A stretch of 64,000 bases of DNA from Schistocephalus solidus (lineage: Eukaryota; Platyhelminthes; Cestoda; Diphyllobothriidea; Diphyllobothriidae): NCBI GenBank assembly GCA_017591395.1, contig WEDG01001551.1, positions 124,001 to 188,000 of the forward strand, written 5' to 3'. The position numbers were made by a program, and so were the translations under genes. Numbering within the stretch: position 1 is the stretch's first letter; each line of letters starts with the position of its first letter. Below are positions 33,071 through 46,305 of this stretch, piece by piece. Under the pieces are notes generated by a model that had not been told where the DNA came from, made no database searches, and was given only the letters and a program-made list of their open reading frames with translations.

Positions 33071-33358
33071 TAGCAGACTTTACCGTCCACTCTGAATCCT
33101 TAGTAAGGAAACACAGGAAAAATCGGCGAAACGTGTCTGGGCTTTTAGCTAGTACCTATGTCGGGTGTACGGTATACCATTTTTGCCATATAAATTTCCT
33201 AATACTTGTAGTACTACTTGATTTTAGAATAGGCATTACGTGGTTATTCCACGGTGGTTGATTGTCTTAGACCCAAATGTTCATTGAAATTTCGGGTCTG
33301 ACCATAAGAATAATTTTTCGGTCACTTAAATCCATGTACTAAATTTAATAATTTCCGA

Positions 33359-33361
<3 letters not shown>

Positions 33362-33424
<63 letters not shown>
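33362..33424. repeat. (TA)n microsatellite
   Basis: About 63 bp of TA at the 5' edge of the SINE cluster. Shorter TA runs at 33773-33791, 33949-33966 and 34808-34829 mark further SINE boundaries or orientation switches. Confidence 0.95.
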
Positions 33425-33425
<1 letters not shown>

Positions 33426-33428
<3 letters not shown>

Positions 33429-34808
33429 ATAAATGTTCCTTAAGCAGATCGGTGAGCCACACACTATCATCATATTCCCGATCGCAACCGACAAAGCAAC
33501 GAGCCCGTGGCTCAATGGTAGAGCGTTCGACTCAAATATCAAAGGTCGCGGGTTCGAATCCCAGGTGTTCCACACTTGGGATTGGGTATGACTGGCTGAT
33601 GACGGCTAATAAGCCAGAAATGGCCATTCCGGTCTCCCTTGTCTTTGTCGGTTCCACATTATCAACATATGCTTCACGTCGCTATGCGACTGCCTGTGAG
33701 TACTCTAGTCTGAGTTCCAGGGCACAACGGAACGTAAATGTTCCTTAAGCAGATCGGTGAGCCACACACTATCATATATATATATATATATGAAATGGAA
33801 CCGAAAAAGACAAGGGAGACAAGAATGGCTATTTCTGGCCTTTTAACCGTCATCAGCCAGTCATACCCAATCCATTTCATCATATGCCACACGTCGCTAT
33901 GCGACCGCCTGCGAGGGCTCTAGTCTGAGCTCCAGGGCACAACGGAACATATATATATATATATATGGTAGTGTGGGGCTCACCGATCTGCTTAAGGAAC
34001 ATGCATGTTCCGTTGTGCCCTGGAGCTCAGACTAGAGCCCTCGCAGGCAGTCGCATAGCGACGTGTAGCATATGATGGAATGGAAACCGACAAAGACAAG
34101 GGAGACCGGAATGGCCATTTCTGGCTTATTAGCCGTCATCAGCCAGTCATACCCAATCCCAAGTGAGGCACACCTGGGATCCGAACCCGCGAACTTTGGT
34201 ATTTGAGTCGAACGCTCTACCACTGAGCCACGGGCTCGTTGTTTTGTCAGTTGTGATCGGGAATATGATGATAGTGTGGGGCTCACCGATCTGCTTAAGG
34301 AACATGCATGTTCCATTGTGCCCTGGAGCTCAGACTAGAACCCTCGCAGGCAGTCGCATAGCAACGTGTAGCATATGTTGATAAGGTTGAACCGACAAAG
34401 ACGAGGGAGACCGGAATGGCCATTTCTGGCTTATTAGCCGTCAACAGCCAGTCATACCCAATCCCAAGTGTGGCACACCTGGGATTCGAACCCGCGACCT
34501 TTGGTATTTGAGTCGAACGCTCTACCACTGAGCAACGGGCTCATTGTTTTGTCGGTTGTGATCGGGAATATGATGATAGTGTGGGGCTCACCGATCTGCT
34601 TAAGGAACATGTATGTTCCGTTGTGCCCTGGAGCTCAGACTATAGCCCTCGCAGGCGCTCTCATAGCGTTCGACTCAAATACCAAAAGGTCGCGGGTTCG
34701 AACCCCAGGTGTGCCACACTTGGGACTGGGTATGACTGGCTGATGACGGCCAGTAAGCCAGAAATGGCCATTACGGTCTCCCTTGTCTTTGTCGGTTCCA
34801 CTTTATCA
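33426..34808. repeat. tRNA-headed SINE cluster, tandem and inverted copies
   Basis: The unit is about 304 bp (for example 34087 to 34391). Its order is: head TGTTCCTTAAGCAGATCGGT, tRNA-like part, the TGACTGGCTGATGACGGCTA block, GGCCATTCCGGTCTCCCTTG, then a CGTCGCTATGCGACTGCCTG tail ending GGGCACAACGGAAC. Plus copies: 33426-33740, a head at 33729-33773, and a recombined piece at about 34661-34808. Minus copies: about 33969-34077, 34078-34380 and 34381-34655. The tRNA-like head (33501-33573) has a perfect A box TGGCTCAATGG (33508-33518) and B box GGTTCGAATCC (33551-33561), so RNA polymerase III could read it. Acceptor and anticodon stems do not pair fully. Confidence 0.9.
33501..33573 (+). repeat. 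tRNA-like Pol III head of a SINE copy
   Basis: GAGCCCG, TG, D arm GCTC-AATGGTA-GAGC, a CTCAAAT loop where the anticodon would be CAA, then a GCGGG-TTCGAAT-CCCAG T arm with two unpaired positions. The variable region is short, unlike true tRNA-Leu. It is degenerate and fused to the SINE body, so it is not annotated as a tRNA gene. Reverse-strand equivalents lie near 34163-34240, 34466-34543 and 51030-51100. Confidence 0.75.
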
Positions 34809-34839
34809 ATATATATATATATATATATGATAATGTGGA

Positions 34840-35646
34840 ACCGACTGCTTCACGCGCTCATTGCATGCCGGTTTCGATCAGGACAAGGGAGACTGGAATG
34901 GCCATTTCTGGTTTATTAGCCGTCGTTAGCTAGCCATACCCAACCACAGGTCTCCAGTTACTCTTGTCTTTGCCGGTCATACTATTCTGCATATATAGGT
35001 ATGCATATAACCAAGTGTTGCACAAAAAGTGCGAAACTGAGAACTCAAAGAGTAAACCAAGTGCGGAATATCTGCCTTGAAAGTATTATTCTCTACCCGT
35101 ACAGCATGGTGCGTCTAAATATCCTAATCGTAATTAGCCGACCGAGAAAAAGGTGCATTTAAAGTAACATCCGACAGTAACAACCTGATTCATCACTGAC
35201 ACCAGCTATATAAGGCATGTGGTGAAGCCTTTCCCTTAGCTTACCTCTGGTCTAATTCCCTTAGGTGTGAGGGGTGAGCAGGAGGTAGCAGGCCATGTGG
35301 ATCAAATTCGCTGTAAGGTCTTCCGACGAGGTGGTGCAAAGAAGACGGTCAATAACGATGGCGTGACCTTGCAACTTGATGCCAAAAAAGCATTTGTTGT
35401 GATAGTCATGAGAAGACAACATGATACACAAGGTCGTTCTATTTCCAGCTCACCTAACACGCCACTTTCAAGCGAGAATGCAAGTCCCAGGAAGTAATTG
35501 AGAAGCATGCGTGATAGATGGAACAAGAAATTTAGTCGCCCGACAATTCGAATTCACACATCTTTCACAAAGCTCCGCTAAGCGCAGCAAAACCACACTG
35601 ATAACTTTTTCAGCTCGTGGAAGATATCAAATGACGATGTTCAGCG
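34840..35646 (-). repeat. Right arm of 0.8-kb inverted repeat in the last intron
   Basis: Mirror of 30286-31093. The outer end is sharp: both arms share GATATCA...TTCAGCG and diverge in the next base. Between the arms lie 3.75 kb holding PLE-2 and the SINE cluster. Confidence 0.9.
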
Positions 35647-37363
35647 AGTTTTTTCGGCAAAAATTAGTTGTTATGAGGCCCCGCTTTCTCATGGAAACAG
35701 GACCTACAGATTGAATCTAACAGGCAACGTCAACGGCATGCCGTACGGAGTGGACTCAGCGACGGCAGACTTGTGTAGCATCTACAAATCTCACTCCTCC
35801 CTCACTCAACTTCCTTCGATGGTAAGACGATGTCAAGACGACGGAGGTTGAGTGCAGGTACCATGCACGACAAAGCTAAATAACCCGGCTACGCGTGCTA
35901 CATACTACCTGTACCCCACTACGTGCACAAGGCTTCTGCAAAGGCAACTTGGATCTCACGTGCGTGGGAATGCCAAAACAACGAAAGCTATAAAGAGCAA
36001 TTGCAGTTTGATAATCATTCCAAAAAGAGCGACAGTTCTTCTGTCCGTTGGAAATCATCCAAGCCACTACTCTGAGCACGTCGTGACGGATTCAAGCGTG
36101 TCTGACTTTTATGATGAACCAGGCACTGCTCTACCGTGAAGATAGAGATCCTAGGAACCACTTGACTGTCTAAGATAAATGGCTGAGAAGGCGTCAGGGC
36201 ATAGGTCTAATGCATGTTACACGCATGTATGGCATAAATAACGGGTTCGCTACAAGCACGTTCCCCCTCCGAGGAAATGTAATGTATTGCAGCATCAGAA
36301 TCGACAGGGAATCGGACTCCCGAGCAAGCCGAGTCGGTCAAGTCAATCAAAAATAGCAAGTCTCGCTGATAAACCGTTTTCTAAAAATGCGAGGAGTCAC
36401 GGGACCCTTCTGTCTACTTAACGGTATGACGCCGACACAGAAATATTCTGTAATGGCAAACGGAAAGCTAACATTTTAAATTCAACTGCCTTCTGAGAAT
36501 TCTCAAGTTGAAAGGACAACAGCGGATTCTCAAAACTCAGGAGTCAGCGTTGGTTATCACCCACAGCATCTTTCACACGATCAGGTAAGACAGAGCAGCC
36601 ATGTGATACGTACATCTGGCTACGTCGTCAGAAAACAAGTGGTATTGCTGGGGAGTCCATCGGCCTCTGTGAGCAAACGTCCACCTGCCAACGTGTACCT
36701 CTAATTCCCGTAGCGGATGATGTTATTCAGAAAGGGTCTACCGAGCATGGTCGAAATACTGCGTGTTTACGACCATCAATAACGTACCAAAGCTCTACGA
36801 CAAGTTTCCCCCAAAGTGCTGAGGCTGACAGCCTAAATGGCCTCGGTGCCCTGCTCGGTGTCTGTTGTATCTTTCAGGGAAATCAGAGCAGGGTGTTAGT
36901 TCATGTTTTTAACATTTACGACACATTTCGGGCAAGATAATGTTATCTGATAAACTTGTGCAACCGTAGCTGTGATAGGCCACAAGTTTAATCCTCGATT
37001 TGACTCAACGGTCGCAGTTTCTACACAACCGGAGTTATCTAGCTGTTTAAAGTACTTAGAGTCCTCTCTCTGTGTAGCTGAGGTAAAGGATCATTTACAT
37101 AGTAAGTGTAGGACGAATGCCTGATTCGTGAAAAATCGAGGAAATGGAAGCTGGGTGCTTTCGAAGATGCAGGTACAAAAACCAGTTGTGACTAAATGCC
37201 TTTTGGGGGACCCCATTGAAAGAAGTCATGCCACTGAAGCAGCAAGGGAAGCTTGCATATCGTTACTACCCAGAGTTGGACATGATAAAACGAGGCATCA
37301 ATTTGAACATGAAAACAAACTATTACAGTCAAGTGCATTGAAGCACAAAAGCATTGGTTTTAC
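35647..37363. other. Intron sequence with a family-B fragment, no gene seen
   Basis: 35735-35850 resembles the middle of family B (CACTCCTCCCTCACTCAACT, then a GTAAGACGATGTCAAGACGA-like block). The rest is unassigned. The plus-strand 185-codon frame at 37128-37685 is the antisense shadow of the host exon at 37762-37364. Confidence 0.5.
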
Positions 37364-37762
37364 CTCCACCAGGAGTCGAAAAGCGCACTTCTGTCCTGAC
37401 ATGAGTGGACAATGCTGGTGGACGCCGGGTGACTTTACTTCCAGCGGCTCCATTTCTAGGGAAAGCGAGGGAAGAGCTGAGCGTAATGCGCTGCAGATCT
37501 TTTTGTCAGCGAAGTCGAGGCATGGTGAGATGTCCTCTACATCGAGGCGTAACATAAACGCATGTTCAAGGACCGTCTTGCTTGGCGTGGTAGAACTCAA
37601 AGGCACTAACAGTGAATCTGAGTCACCGTCAATTACATCGGATCCGCCGGATTGCGAACGACTTCGTGAGGAAATCTCTCGATAGACGAGAAGGGAGGAG
37701 GTAGGCGAAGCGTTCCCGGAGAGGGAGAGCCAGCATCCGCCGTCGACCCAATCAACAAATTC
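37364..37762 (-). CDS. RAB3IP: Rab3/Rab8 exchange factor (Rabin8/RAB3IP-like), penultimate exon
   Basis: 399 nt, 133 codons, phase 0 at both ends. The acceptor is TTTCTTTGAAG before GAATTTG; the donor is GAG followed by GTAAAA. The protein starts EFVDWVDGG, runs through a serine-rich linker, then HAFMLRLDVEDISPCLDF, KKICSALRSALPSLSLEMEP, and SGQKCAFRLLVE. Rabin8/GRAB proteins have the same ordered signature: EF.LW, a short linker, EDI.PCL.F, ELA.AV..A...L.IEP, and KCALTG, just before the C-terminal helices. The cysteine-bearing CKHRI segment of vertebrates is replaced here. The linker is longer than in vertebrates. The downstream exon is at 29707, across a 7.66-kb intron. Confidence 0.88.
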
Positions 37763-40709
37763 CTTCAAAGAAAGCAAACATAGATATTGAATTAAAAGAA
37801 CTGAAAAGGAGTATTAGATCAATAATAAACAGTGTACCTAATGAAATACGTAACTTTTGCCAACACGTATGCATACACGATGCTCAGCACGCTATAACTT
37901 AGGATAGAGGTATTTATACACTTTCTACTGAAGCTCTGTCAAGGGACCGAGGCAGTGATTACATGGGACTGTCAAGAATTATAACAAAAATGCGAACTTC
38001 TTTTTCTGAATTCGTCTCAATTTCATAAGACCTCAGTGTTGTGTATATTATGTTTACCCGGCTCATTTACGCCCGACCCCGTCTCCGGTCTTATTGACTG
38101 TGTCGTGACACGGGGTACGGGCAAGTGAGGGAAAAGGGTATGCGGCAGATTCAGCGCCAGTCACCGCGCTTTCTTTCAGCCTGTTAAAGTACGTGGTGGA
38201 CATAGTCGAATTTGACGGTCGGGCTGCCATGTTTACCCGGCGGCATAATTAATGAGACGTGATGAGCGAAATTTAGATGACCAGCCTGTGCGACCTTGAA
38301 AGTTGTGTTTTTGGTATTAACTGACCGCATCCAGGAAAACACATTTTTTTCTGTTGCAGAATAGGTTTTGCAAGCTGTTCTATCAACAACTTCGGACACG
38401 TCAACGTCCCATTGCGTTCATGCAAGTTTCCTATGCTAATGATCACCACAGATAACATCTGCCTACTTATACGTGCGTCACCAGAGGGGACATCAATGTG
38501 AATGAGAATGATTTACTAAAACTTTTATCACCAACTTAAAAATTTATTACTCAGTCGGAACGCAAGAAGTGAGGAAGAGAATGTACTTTCAGCAAAAGAA
38601 GTTTCTTCTTCGGCGTAATTTCATGCTTTAAAAAAACCATATTGGCGCCTAAAGGTAGTCCGTCGTTTTACTATATTCTTAGATTTTAGACTTATTCAAA
38701 TGTCTCGCAAGTAACCGCGACAGGGCCCACCAGTAATCGCCATTTTAACTCTTGAGCATAGTACTAGATGTCAACTACTTTCGGCTGATATGCACTGATA
38801 TGGCCACTCTAGTGCATTAAGAATAGTCAAACGGAGCCTATAGGCAAGCAAAGATAACAAAAATGAGGTAGGACCAGAGAATACGGACCCGCCCCCACCG
38901 TAATACACGTGGCCTTGACCTAAATTTCAGGAAGATAAGGGTTCGAGTTGGCGTAAGAACTCGGAAACAGGTACACCTCCCGAGGCCCACCTGTAGGACG
39001 GGGCTTCCTATCTCCGTGTCTTACCAAAAATGACTCCAGTGAAATGAGAAAAGGCAGTTTTTTTCGTCTAAGGCGGAGAGTGTAAGTAGCTGGTAAGAAG
39101 TGCATAAGCGAGCGAAATGCTCCGACTTTTTGCTGACCTTGCTTTCGATGTGGACATTACTCAACGAAAAGTCCCAATGAAGAGTAAAATGCATGGTAGT
39201 TTCTAAGTGAACAAAAGCATATTCATCGTAGGCCTTCATTTTGGAACTGCATTTTCTTTGGCGGCACAAGCCGGCATCTGCATGAAAAAAAATAAGGTCC
39301 CAGAACTCAAGAACTGTCTTACTTCGAAGGTTTAATAAGCACAACCTGCAGAACCTATCGTTCTCGACAGTCGGTTGATAACCTCGAAGACCGTAAAGTA
39401 TTCGTTGGCATTTCAAAGACGTCAAGGACATCAGTGGATTTCAGCACCTCCAGAAGGCGCACGGTAATGTTACGAAAAAACTCCGTTGATACACAGAAGG
39501 CGAAGAAGCTCACGACTACATCCACCAATTAAAATCTAATTTATTGGTTACATACCGGCCCCTAGCATGTGAGCTTCGTTCTTTGGACATTTTTATCTGC
39601 CAAATCAGCCGGAAACCTCTTCACCGCAGTCAAATACACCTCAAGCAATGCGAAATCGGAGCATTAAATCAAAACCTAGCAGCTGACTGACTGCTATTCT
39701 GCCTATTCCCAATGGAGATAAGCGAAATCGTTATCTTAAACGGTGCTGTGCTTATGCTGGTTTCTTTACCCAACAATCTGCATGGACAAGTATTGTGTAC
39801 TTCTAGAAATCAAAGTTACTCACTTGATATAAATTTGTTCGGTTTCGGCTGTGTCATGTTTCTTAAGAAAAATGTCACTTGGTCAACGTAGGAGTACTTC
39901 AAACAATTTACTTGCGTTTTCCTTTAACGACTTACTTTTATTCTTAATTGGGCGTTGACATCGATATATTGGAGTCGATTTCTGATAAATTATAGATTTT
40001 ACGTAAAATCGAGCAACCTTCATGAATTGTGTGACTTCTTTTACAGTATAACGTAATAACTAACTCCTACATATTGTACCAGAACAACAGCTCACAAACG
40101 CACCGCAGTAAAAATATAAAATACGGGTCAGTGACATTCCAGCTGCTAACCGACGAAGTGACAACATAATACATGAACACGTGTAAAGTGTAAAAAGTAA
40201 TTATCTATCATTAAAATGCGCCGAAGCAATTCTAAGCGTATTCAGATAATCTGAATGGTTAAGCTTTAAGAAGACAATAAGAAATCCGCGAATGTAGCTG
40301 GATTTCACTTGCACATTTACAAATGATGTTCGAAGTTACCAATTGCGGGTAAAAATGCTGTCACCCAAATTATACGTCCCGGATGTTCTCATAGTTGGTG
40401 GCTGCCTATTATCCAATACGCGGCTGTGAGTTCGACTCGGAGGGTAATTTCATTAGAATTACGTGTATTTAAGCCTAAATTAGAGTAGATTTCGGAATTT
40501 TTAAGGGTGAAGATTACCAGGGCGATTGACAACGTGGTCTAGTTGCTGGCATACAGTAGGTGTCCTAACTCATGAAATCTGAAGAATTTTATTAGTTTTG
40601 GCCCGTTTCGCAAAATAAAGCACACGGCGTCCACCAAAATTTTACGTCAATAAAGAACCGATCGTTAAAAAAAATATGGTTTTTTGGTTTACAAATTAAT
40701 ATAACATTG
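37763..40709. other. Intron sequence, no gene seen
   Basis: A family-B fragment in reverse lies near 38085-38165 (CCCGACCCCGTCTCCGGTC block). A 136-codon minus-strand frame at 39431-39021 is open but unrecognised. Otherwise only short frames. Confidence 0.4.
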
Positions 40710-42440
40710 TCCAGAAATGTTAATTTTTTTAGAATAGGTACAGATTACGAAAATGTGAAAAATTGACCTAGTTGAGTAAACTGAAGTTTTAAATGTATAG
40801 CATGCCTGACCATGCAATTAAACAAGTGAATGAAGCAGAAAAAGCCGAAGTACTTTTGAAAATAGTCTTTTTCAGAGTTTTGTACATACATATTCCTCTA
40901 GATTAAACGCAACGTAAAGTATGGCCGTCATCAAGCAGCTTAACATGAAAGTGCATATTCCAACACCGTTTCACAAGAATTCGTCGTTTTTCTTCCGTTT
41001 GTACATTGTCTTAGATTCTTTTGACCAAGGCAAGCAGATTTTCGCTTCATTGCGCTGATTGGGATGTCACATGAATATAATATCTCATAAGCTTACATGT
41101 TCACAGGTCAGTCAATGACTAATAAATTTAAATAGAATCGTCAGGTGCAATCGTAAACGAACCATTTGGTGTATATAAAGAGGACTATTCTATTGTTAAA
41201 TTTCTCTATAAATATTTCGAATTTTCTATTACGATGAGTTGCAGATAGTCTTTGAAAATGAGGTGAATTCTTTGCGATTTTCAGTGTCTTAAGTTGACTG
41301 CCCATAAATGTATATTCCGTTCGATGTGTTTGGTAAAACCCTCAAAATAACATATTTATTTAAAGCATTTACCGAAGCAGTAACTTTTTCGACATTCTTT
41401 CAAATGTAGACAGCCATCTGGGTCATATTTGTAGACTCACACAAACATGAAAACTCGCTGCCATGAAAAATCCACATCCACAACAAAAGCTGGGAAAATA
41501 TATGCCTAATATTAGTTAAAATATTTTGTATAATAAGTTAACTTTTTAAAAAAAGCTTTAATAAAACGTTTCGCTGTCGAATTCCTGCGTAAGTAACGTT
41601 TTTCAAAGGGAAGTCAAGAAAAAACTGGGACCATTTGACCAAATTTTCGACTTCACTGAAAAGTATGGATACAATTTCTATTTAAAATTAAAGAACTCTC
41701 TTTTCTCTTTCTATTGAAGCGTTTTTCGATATATTTGCTTACTCCTCAGTCTAGTTCTTAGCTTTCAAACACTCAAGAGTGGCCGAATATATACTTAGAA
41801 TTTGCGATGAAATGTAAATTTTCTGCCACTTCCGTTTTAAATTTTCTTATTCATTTATTGTCAACTGCAGACTGAAATTGTCTTTTCAGGTTTCGCGTAC
41901 GTCGTGACTGCGAAAAGTCGCGGTGTATCATCGCGTCTCGTATATATGCGCATTTAAGTTCCTAACTATCGGTGTGGTAAAACAAATACATTCACAAAAG
42001 TTTATTACAGCGTTGTTTGGTACAAAACGCCATAACTTTTTTCAACTAAATTTGTCATCACTTTGCCGTAAAAAATGTAAGCTCTCAAACATGTATTCAC
42101 CTGATTTTTGTGAAAACAAAACCAAATTTACCGTTCTACGAAGGGATATATTCCAAATTTTTCCAGCTTATATTAATGTTCATGCATAGTAATGCGCATA
42201 AAAACAAAAAGTTTTGATCTGTAGCTTGTAATAGCGTACGCAAATTCCGGGATGGCAAGTAACGTCTGATTTTGCCCCGTTTTCCCTTAAATAAACTGAT
42301 CTGAAGTGATCTCTTTATTATTAAACAGCTTTTTCTTCATAAATTTCATCCAATAAACAGAACTAACACCTTAAAATGTCTACCCTGCTACTACCTCAAA
42401 TTCTGATATAGACATTTCATGAGTTAGGGAATCTACTGTA
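40710..42440 (+). repeat. Left arm of diverged 1.7-kb inverted repeat
   Basis: Matches 49218-50919 in inverted orientation along its whole length. Paired positions sum to about 91629 at the outer end and 91658 at the inner end, so net indels are about 29 bp. Identity looks like 80-85%. Shared landmarks include AAATGTCTATATCAGAATTT near the inner end and a GATTAAACGCAACGTAAAGT-like block near the outer end. An 88-codon frame (41923-42189) is not conserved as protein in the other arm. No transposase signature is visible. Confidence 0.85.
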
Positions 42441-42650
42441 GGTCGGGTTTCTCCCTCCGTATACACGTCACTTCCAAGTAGCGCAAGGCCCGAGTTGTTC
42501 GTGCCCGAACAGGTATTCGGAAAGCTGTTTTGGAGTCAACAGAGTGACCACTGTCCAACAGATTTTTAGTAATCGAAAACCATGGTAGTTGATTGTCTTG
42601 TTTAAACGGCCAATCATGCAAATGCTCAGCGGCCCTGGTCACCAATTGCC
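42441..42650 (-). pseudogene. PLE-4 C-terminal fragment, inverted
   Basis: Reads DWPFKQDNQLPWFSITKNLL, DSGHSVDSKTAFRI and TRALRYLEVTCIRREKPDLQ, the segment that follows the GIY-YIG domain in one PLE lineage. The plus-strand equivalent is at 44120-44330 (DWSFKQDNQL...SGHSVDPKTVFRV...). The fragment faces away from the adjacent plus-strand PLE-4 body, so one element end is inverted relative to the rest, a known PLE arrangement. Confidence 0.8.
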
Positions 42651-42689
42651 TCTGCGTTCAGTAACGTAAAGCTGCTAGAACGCAATTAA

Positions 42690-44340
42690 AACCACTAACC
42701 AAAAAATACTTGGTTGCCATTTTCACATTGAAACAGTCTGAACAAATAATAATTGCCAAGCCTGGCAAAAGCCATGGAGTAGTCATGCTTAAACGAAAGG
42801 ACTATATGAGAAAAATGGAATCTATTTTAAATGACCAGATTACATTTCACCTAGAGCCATCAGGAAAAGAGGAAATTAAGCAACGGAAAATCAATCTGGA
42901 AAATGGTTAAGCAGTTGCTGGACAAAAACCCGATTGATACTAATACCACGCTATCCCTAAAACTAAGAAGGAAACCAATATTCCTAGACTACATGGACTA
43001 CCCAAAACGCATAAGAAGGATATACCTCTACGACCCATTTTCTCTATGTTTAATGAACCTCAAAATAGACTAGTAAAATGGCTTGTCAGGGAGCTAGAGT
43101 TAATTTGACAACTGTGTTCCACTTACATTATAAAAGACAGTCTTCATTTTATTGAAGAGATTAAGCGCCAACATATCACCGGCAACTGTATGATTGCCTT
43201 AGACGTGGAATCGTTATTTAAAAAGGCACCATTGGATGAAACAATAGATGTTATATGCATCCATATGGCTAAAACCCGTCTGTCGCCCGAAGTAAAATGT
43301 TGACACTCGGCACCAAAAATGTTCAAATTCTGTTTAGACGGAGTCGCGATGGGAAATCCGCTCGGACCAACCTTCGCCGACGTTTTTACGGGTCACCTAG
43401 AAGAAAAGGTGTCTTCCAAATTAAAGATGACAACATTATAAAGAATATACATGTATTCACGATTGCTGATAACAAGAAAGAAGCTGAAGACATTCTTACT
43501 GCCATGAATAAATAGCATCCTAAGATAAAATTCACAAAGGAAATGTAACAGTGCAACAAGCTACCCTTCTTGGACGTCCTCGTGTTCAGAGACAAAGATA
43601 GTTAAATAAGGCGCTATGTATTCCACAAAAATACCTGGATAGGGCAATACTTGAAATTTACAAGCTTTGTGCCAGTACAATGGAAACGAAATCTGGTACA
43701 CTCGTTTTCAAGGAACGAGAAATATTCGTTTTATAGAAACCCTAGATGCAGAAATAGCTCTAATCAAAGAAGCCTTACTTAACTGTGGATAGCCTGCATG
43801 CTTCATTCAAAAATACAGCAACCCTATACGGTCAAAAGTGACAGAGCAGTCAGTTCCGAAAAAGCCCGTTATGATATCTTTACCCTTTAAGGGTGACAAC
43901 ATTTATAATACAATCAAGCGACGGTTACGCTGCACCATAGAAAGAACATGCAATGCAGCTGAGGTATTTGTCAGCCCTACTAGAAGCCTGTCAATCAACC
44001 AGCCAAAGGATACCTTGCCGGTGCACGCCACGCCAACTTGTGTTCATGGATTCCCGTGCAACTGCGGATGCAAGCACATTGGGCGAACTCAGAGGCAATA
44101 GGCAACCAGGGCCGTTGGGTATTTGCCCGATTGGTCGTTTAAACAAGACAATCAACTACTACGGTCTTCGATTATTAAACATCTGTTGGACAGCGGTCAC
44201 TCTGTTGACCCCAAAACAGTTTTTCGAGTACTTGTACGGGCACGAATAACTCAGGCCTTGCGCTACTTGGAAGCAACTTTGTCAATCGCAAATTGCTCTG
44301 GTAATCTTCACCCCGGGATTTACTCATGTCTGTGAGTTGT
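42690..44340 (+). pseudogene. PLE-4: Penelope-like element of a second lineage, broken
   Basis: Plus strand: IIIAKPGKSHGVVMLKRKDY (RT N-terminal motif), KSH-type and PLRPIFSMFNEPQNRLVKWL motifs, IALDVESLFKKAPLDETIDV (motif A, catalytic Asp kept), FCLDGVAMGNPLGPTFADVF (motif B), then NIHVFTIADNKKEAEDIL where the YxDD motif has become IHVF, LPFLDVLVFRDK, and a GIY-YIG domain reduced to HGFPCNCGCKHIGRTQRQ. Frameshifts and stops occur at least six times. The HIGRTQRQ form and the KSHGVVML motif set it apart from PLE-1 to PLE-3. The 3' end near 44330 is followed by CTCTGACGTTTCGGC, half of a hammerhead-like motif on the opposite strand. Confidence 0.85.
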
Positions 44341-45758
<1,418 letters not shown>

Positions 45759-45944
45759 GATCAAAGGGAAGATTAGAAGTACATTTGGGTGCAAATCCGT
45801 ATTCGGCGTCACTATTCGCTTCTGCTGTCGAGATAACTAATGTTTGAATGTGGCATCATTAATAAGAAATTTTCCACTTTTCCAGGCCCTTGAAGTTATG
45901 TTAGTACGAAGTGGCACAACCGATGAAATAAAAAGTCGCCTGAT

Positions 45945-46305
45945 AGTTCGACCGTCGATTTCGACGAGGTCCACCGTATGCTCCACACCAGGTGGTGCAG
46001 GGACGGTGACTTGCGTGTGAATTATTTTTAAGTGATATTAGTCTTGCGCTGCAGTTACCGCACTCTCTCCTCCTCCCCCACCTGAGCCCGGTGTCAAGAC
46101 AGAGTCAAGAAGACCGGAGGCGGGAGAGGACGCAGGTGACTGGCGCGGCCAGGTCCCCTAAGTCCTAGCCGCCCCTAGGCGTGCCACCACACCTTCCATG
46201 TTCGGTATTTGCTAGCGGAGCGCAACCCGAATAACGCATGCCGTGCCCTGATGTGGCCCCCGAGTTGGTCAAACGCATCTACCACGTGGCCCATTTATGG
46301 GGCAC
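45945..46305 (+). repeat. Family-B dispersed repeat, long copy
   Basis: Starts GACCGTCGATTTCGACGAGG, then the GTGACTTGCGTGTGAATTA block, CTCTCTCCTCCTCCCCCACC, GGTGTCAAGACAGAGTCAAG, the GC-rich GGCGCGGCCAGG stretch, CCATGTTCGGTATTTG, GGAGCGCAACCCGAATAACG, and CATCTACCACGTGGCCC. It pairs with an inverted copy at 46685-46990. Confidence 0.8.

Noticed and set aside
33501..33573. Functional tRNA gene
   Set aside because: The A and B boxes are perfect, but acceptor, anticodon and T stems do not pair fully and the sequence is fused to a repeated SINE body, so it is a SINE head.
37128..37685. 185-codon plus-strand frame
   Set aside because: It is antisense to the Rabin8-like exon at 37762-37364, which has family motifs and proper splice sites.
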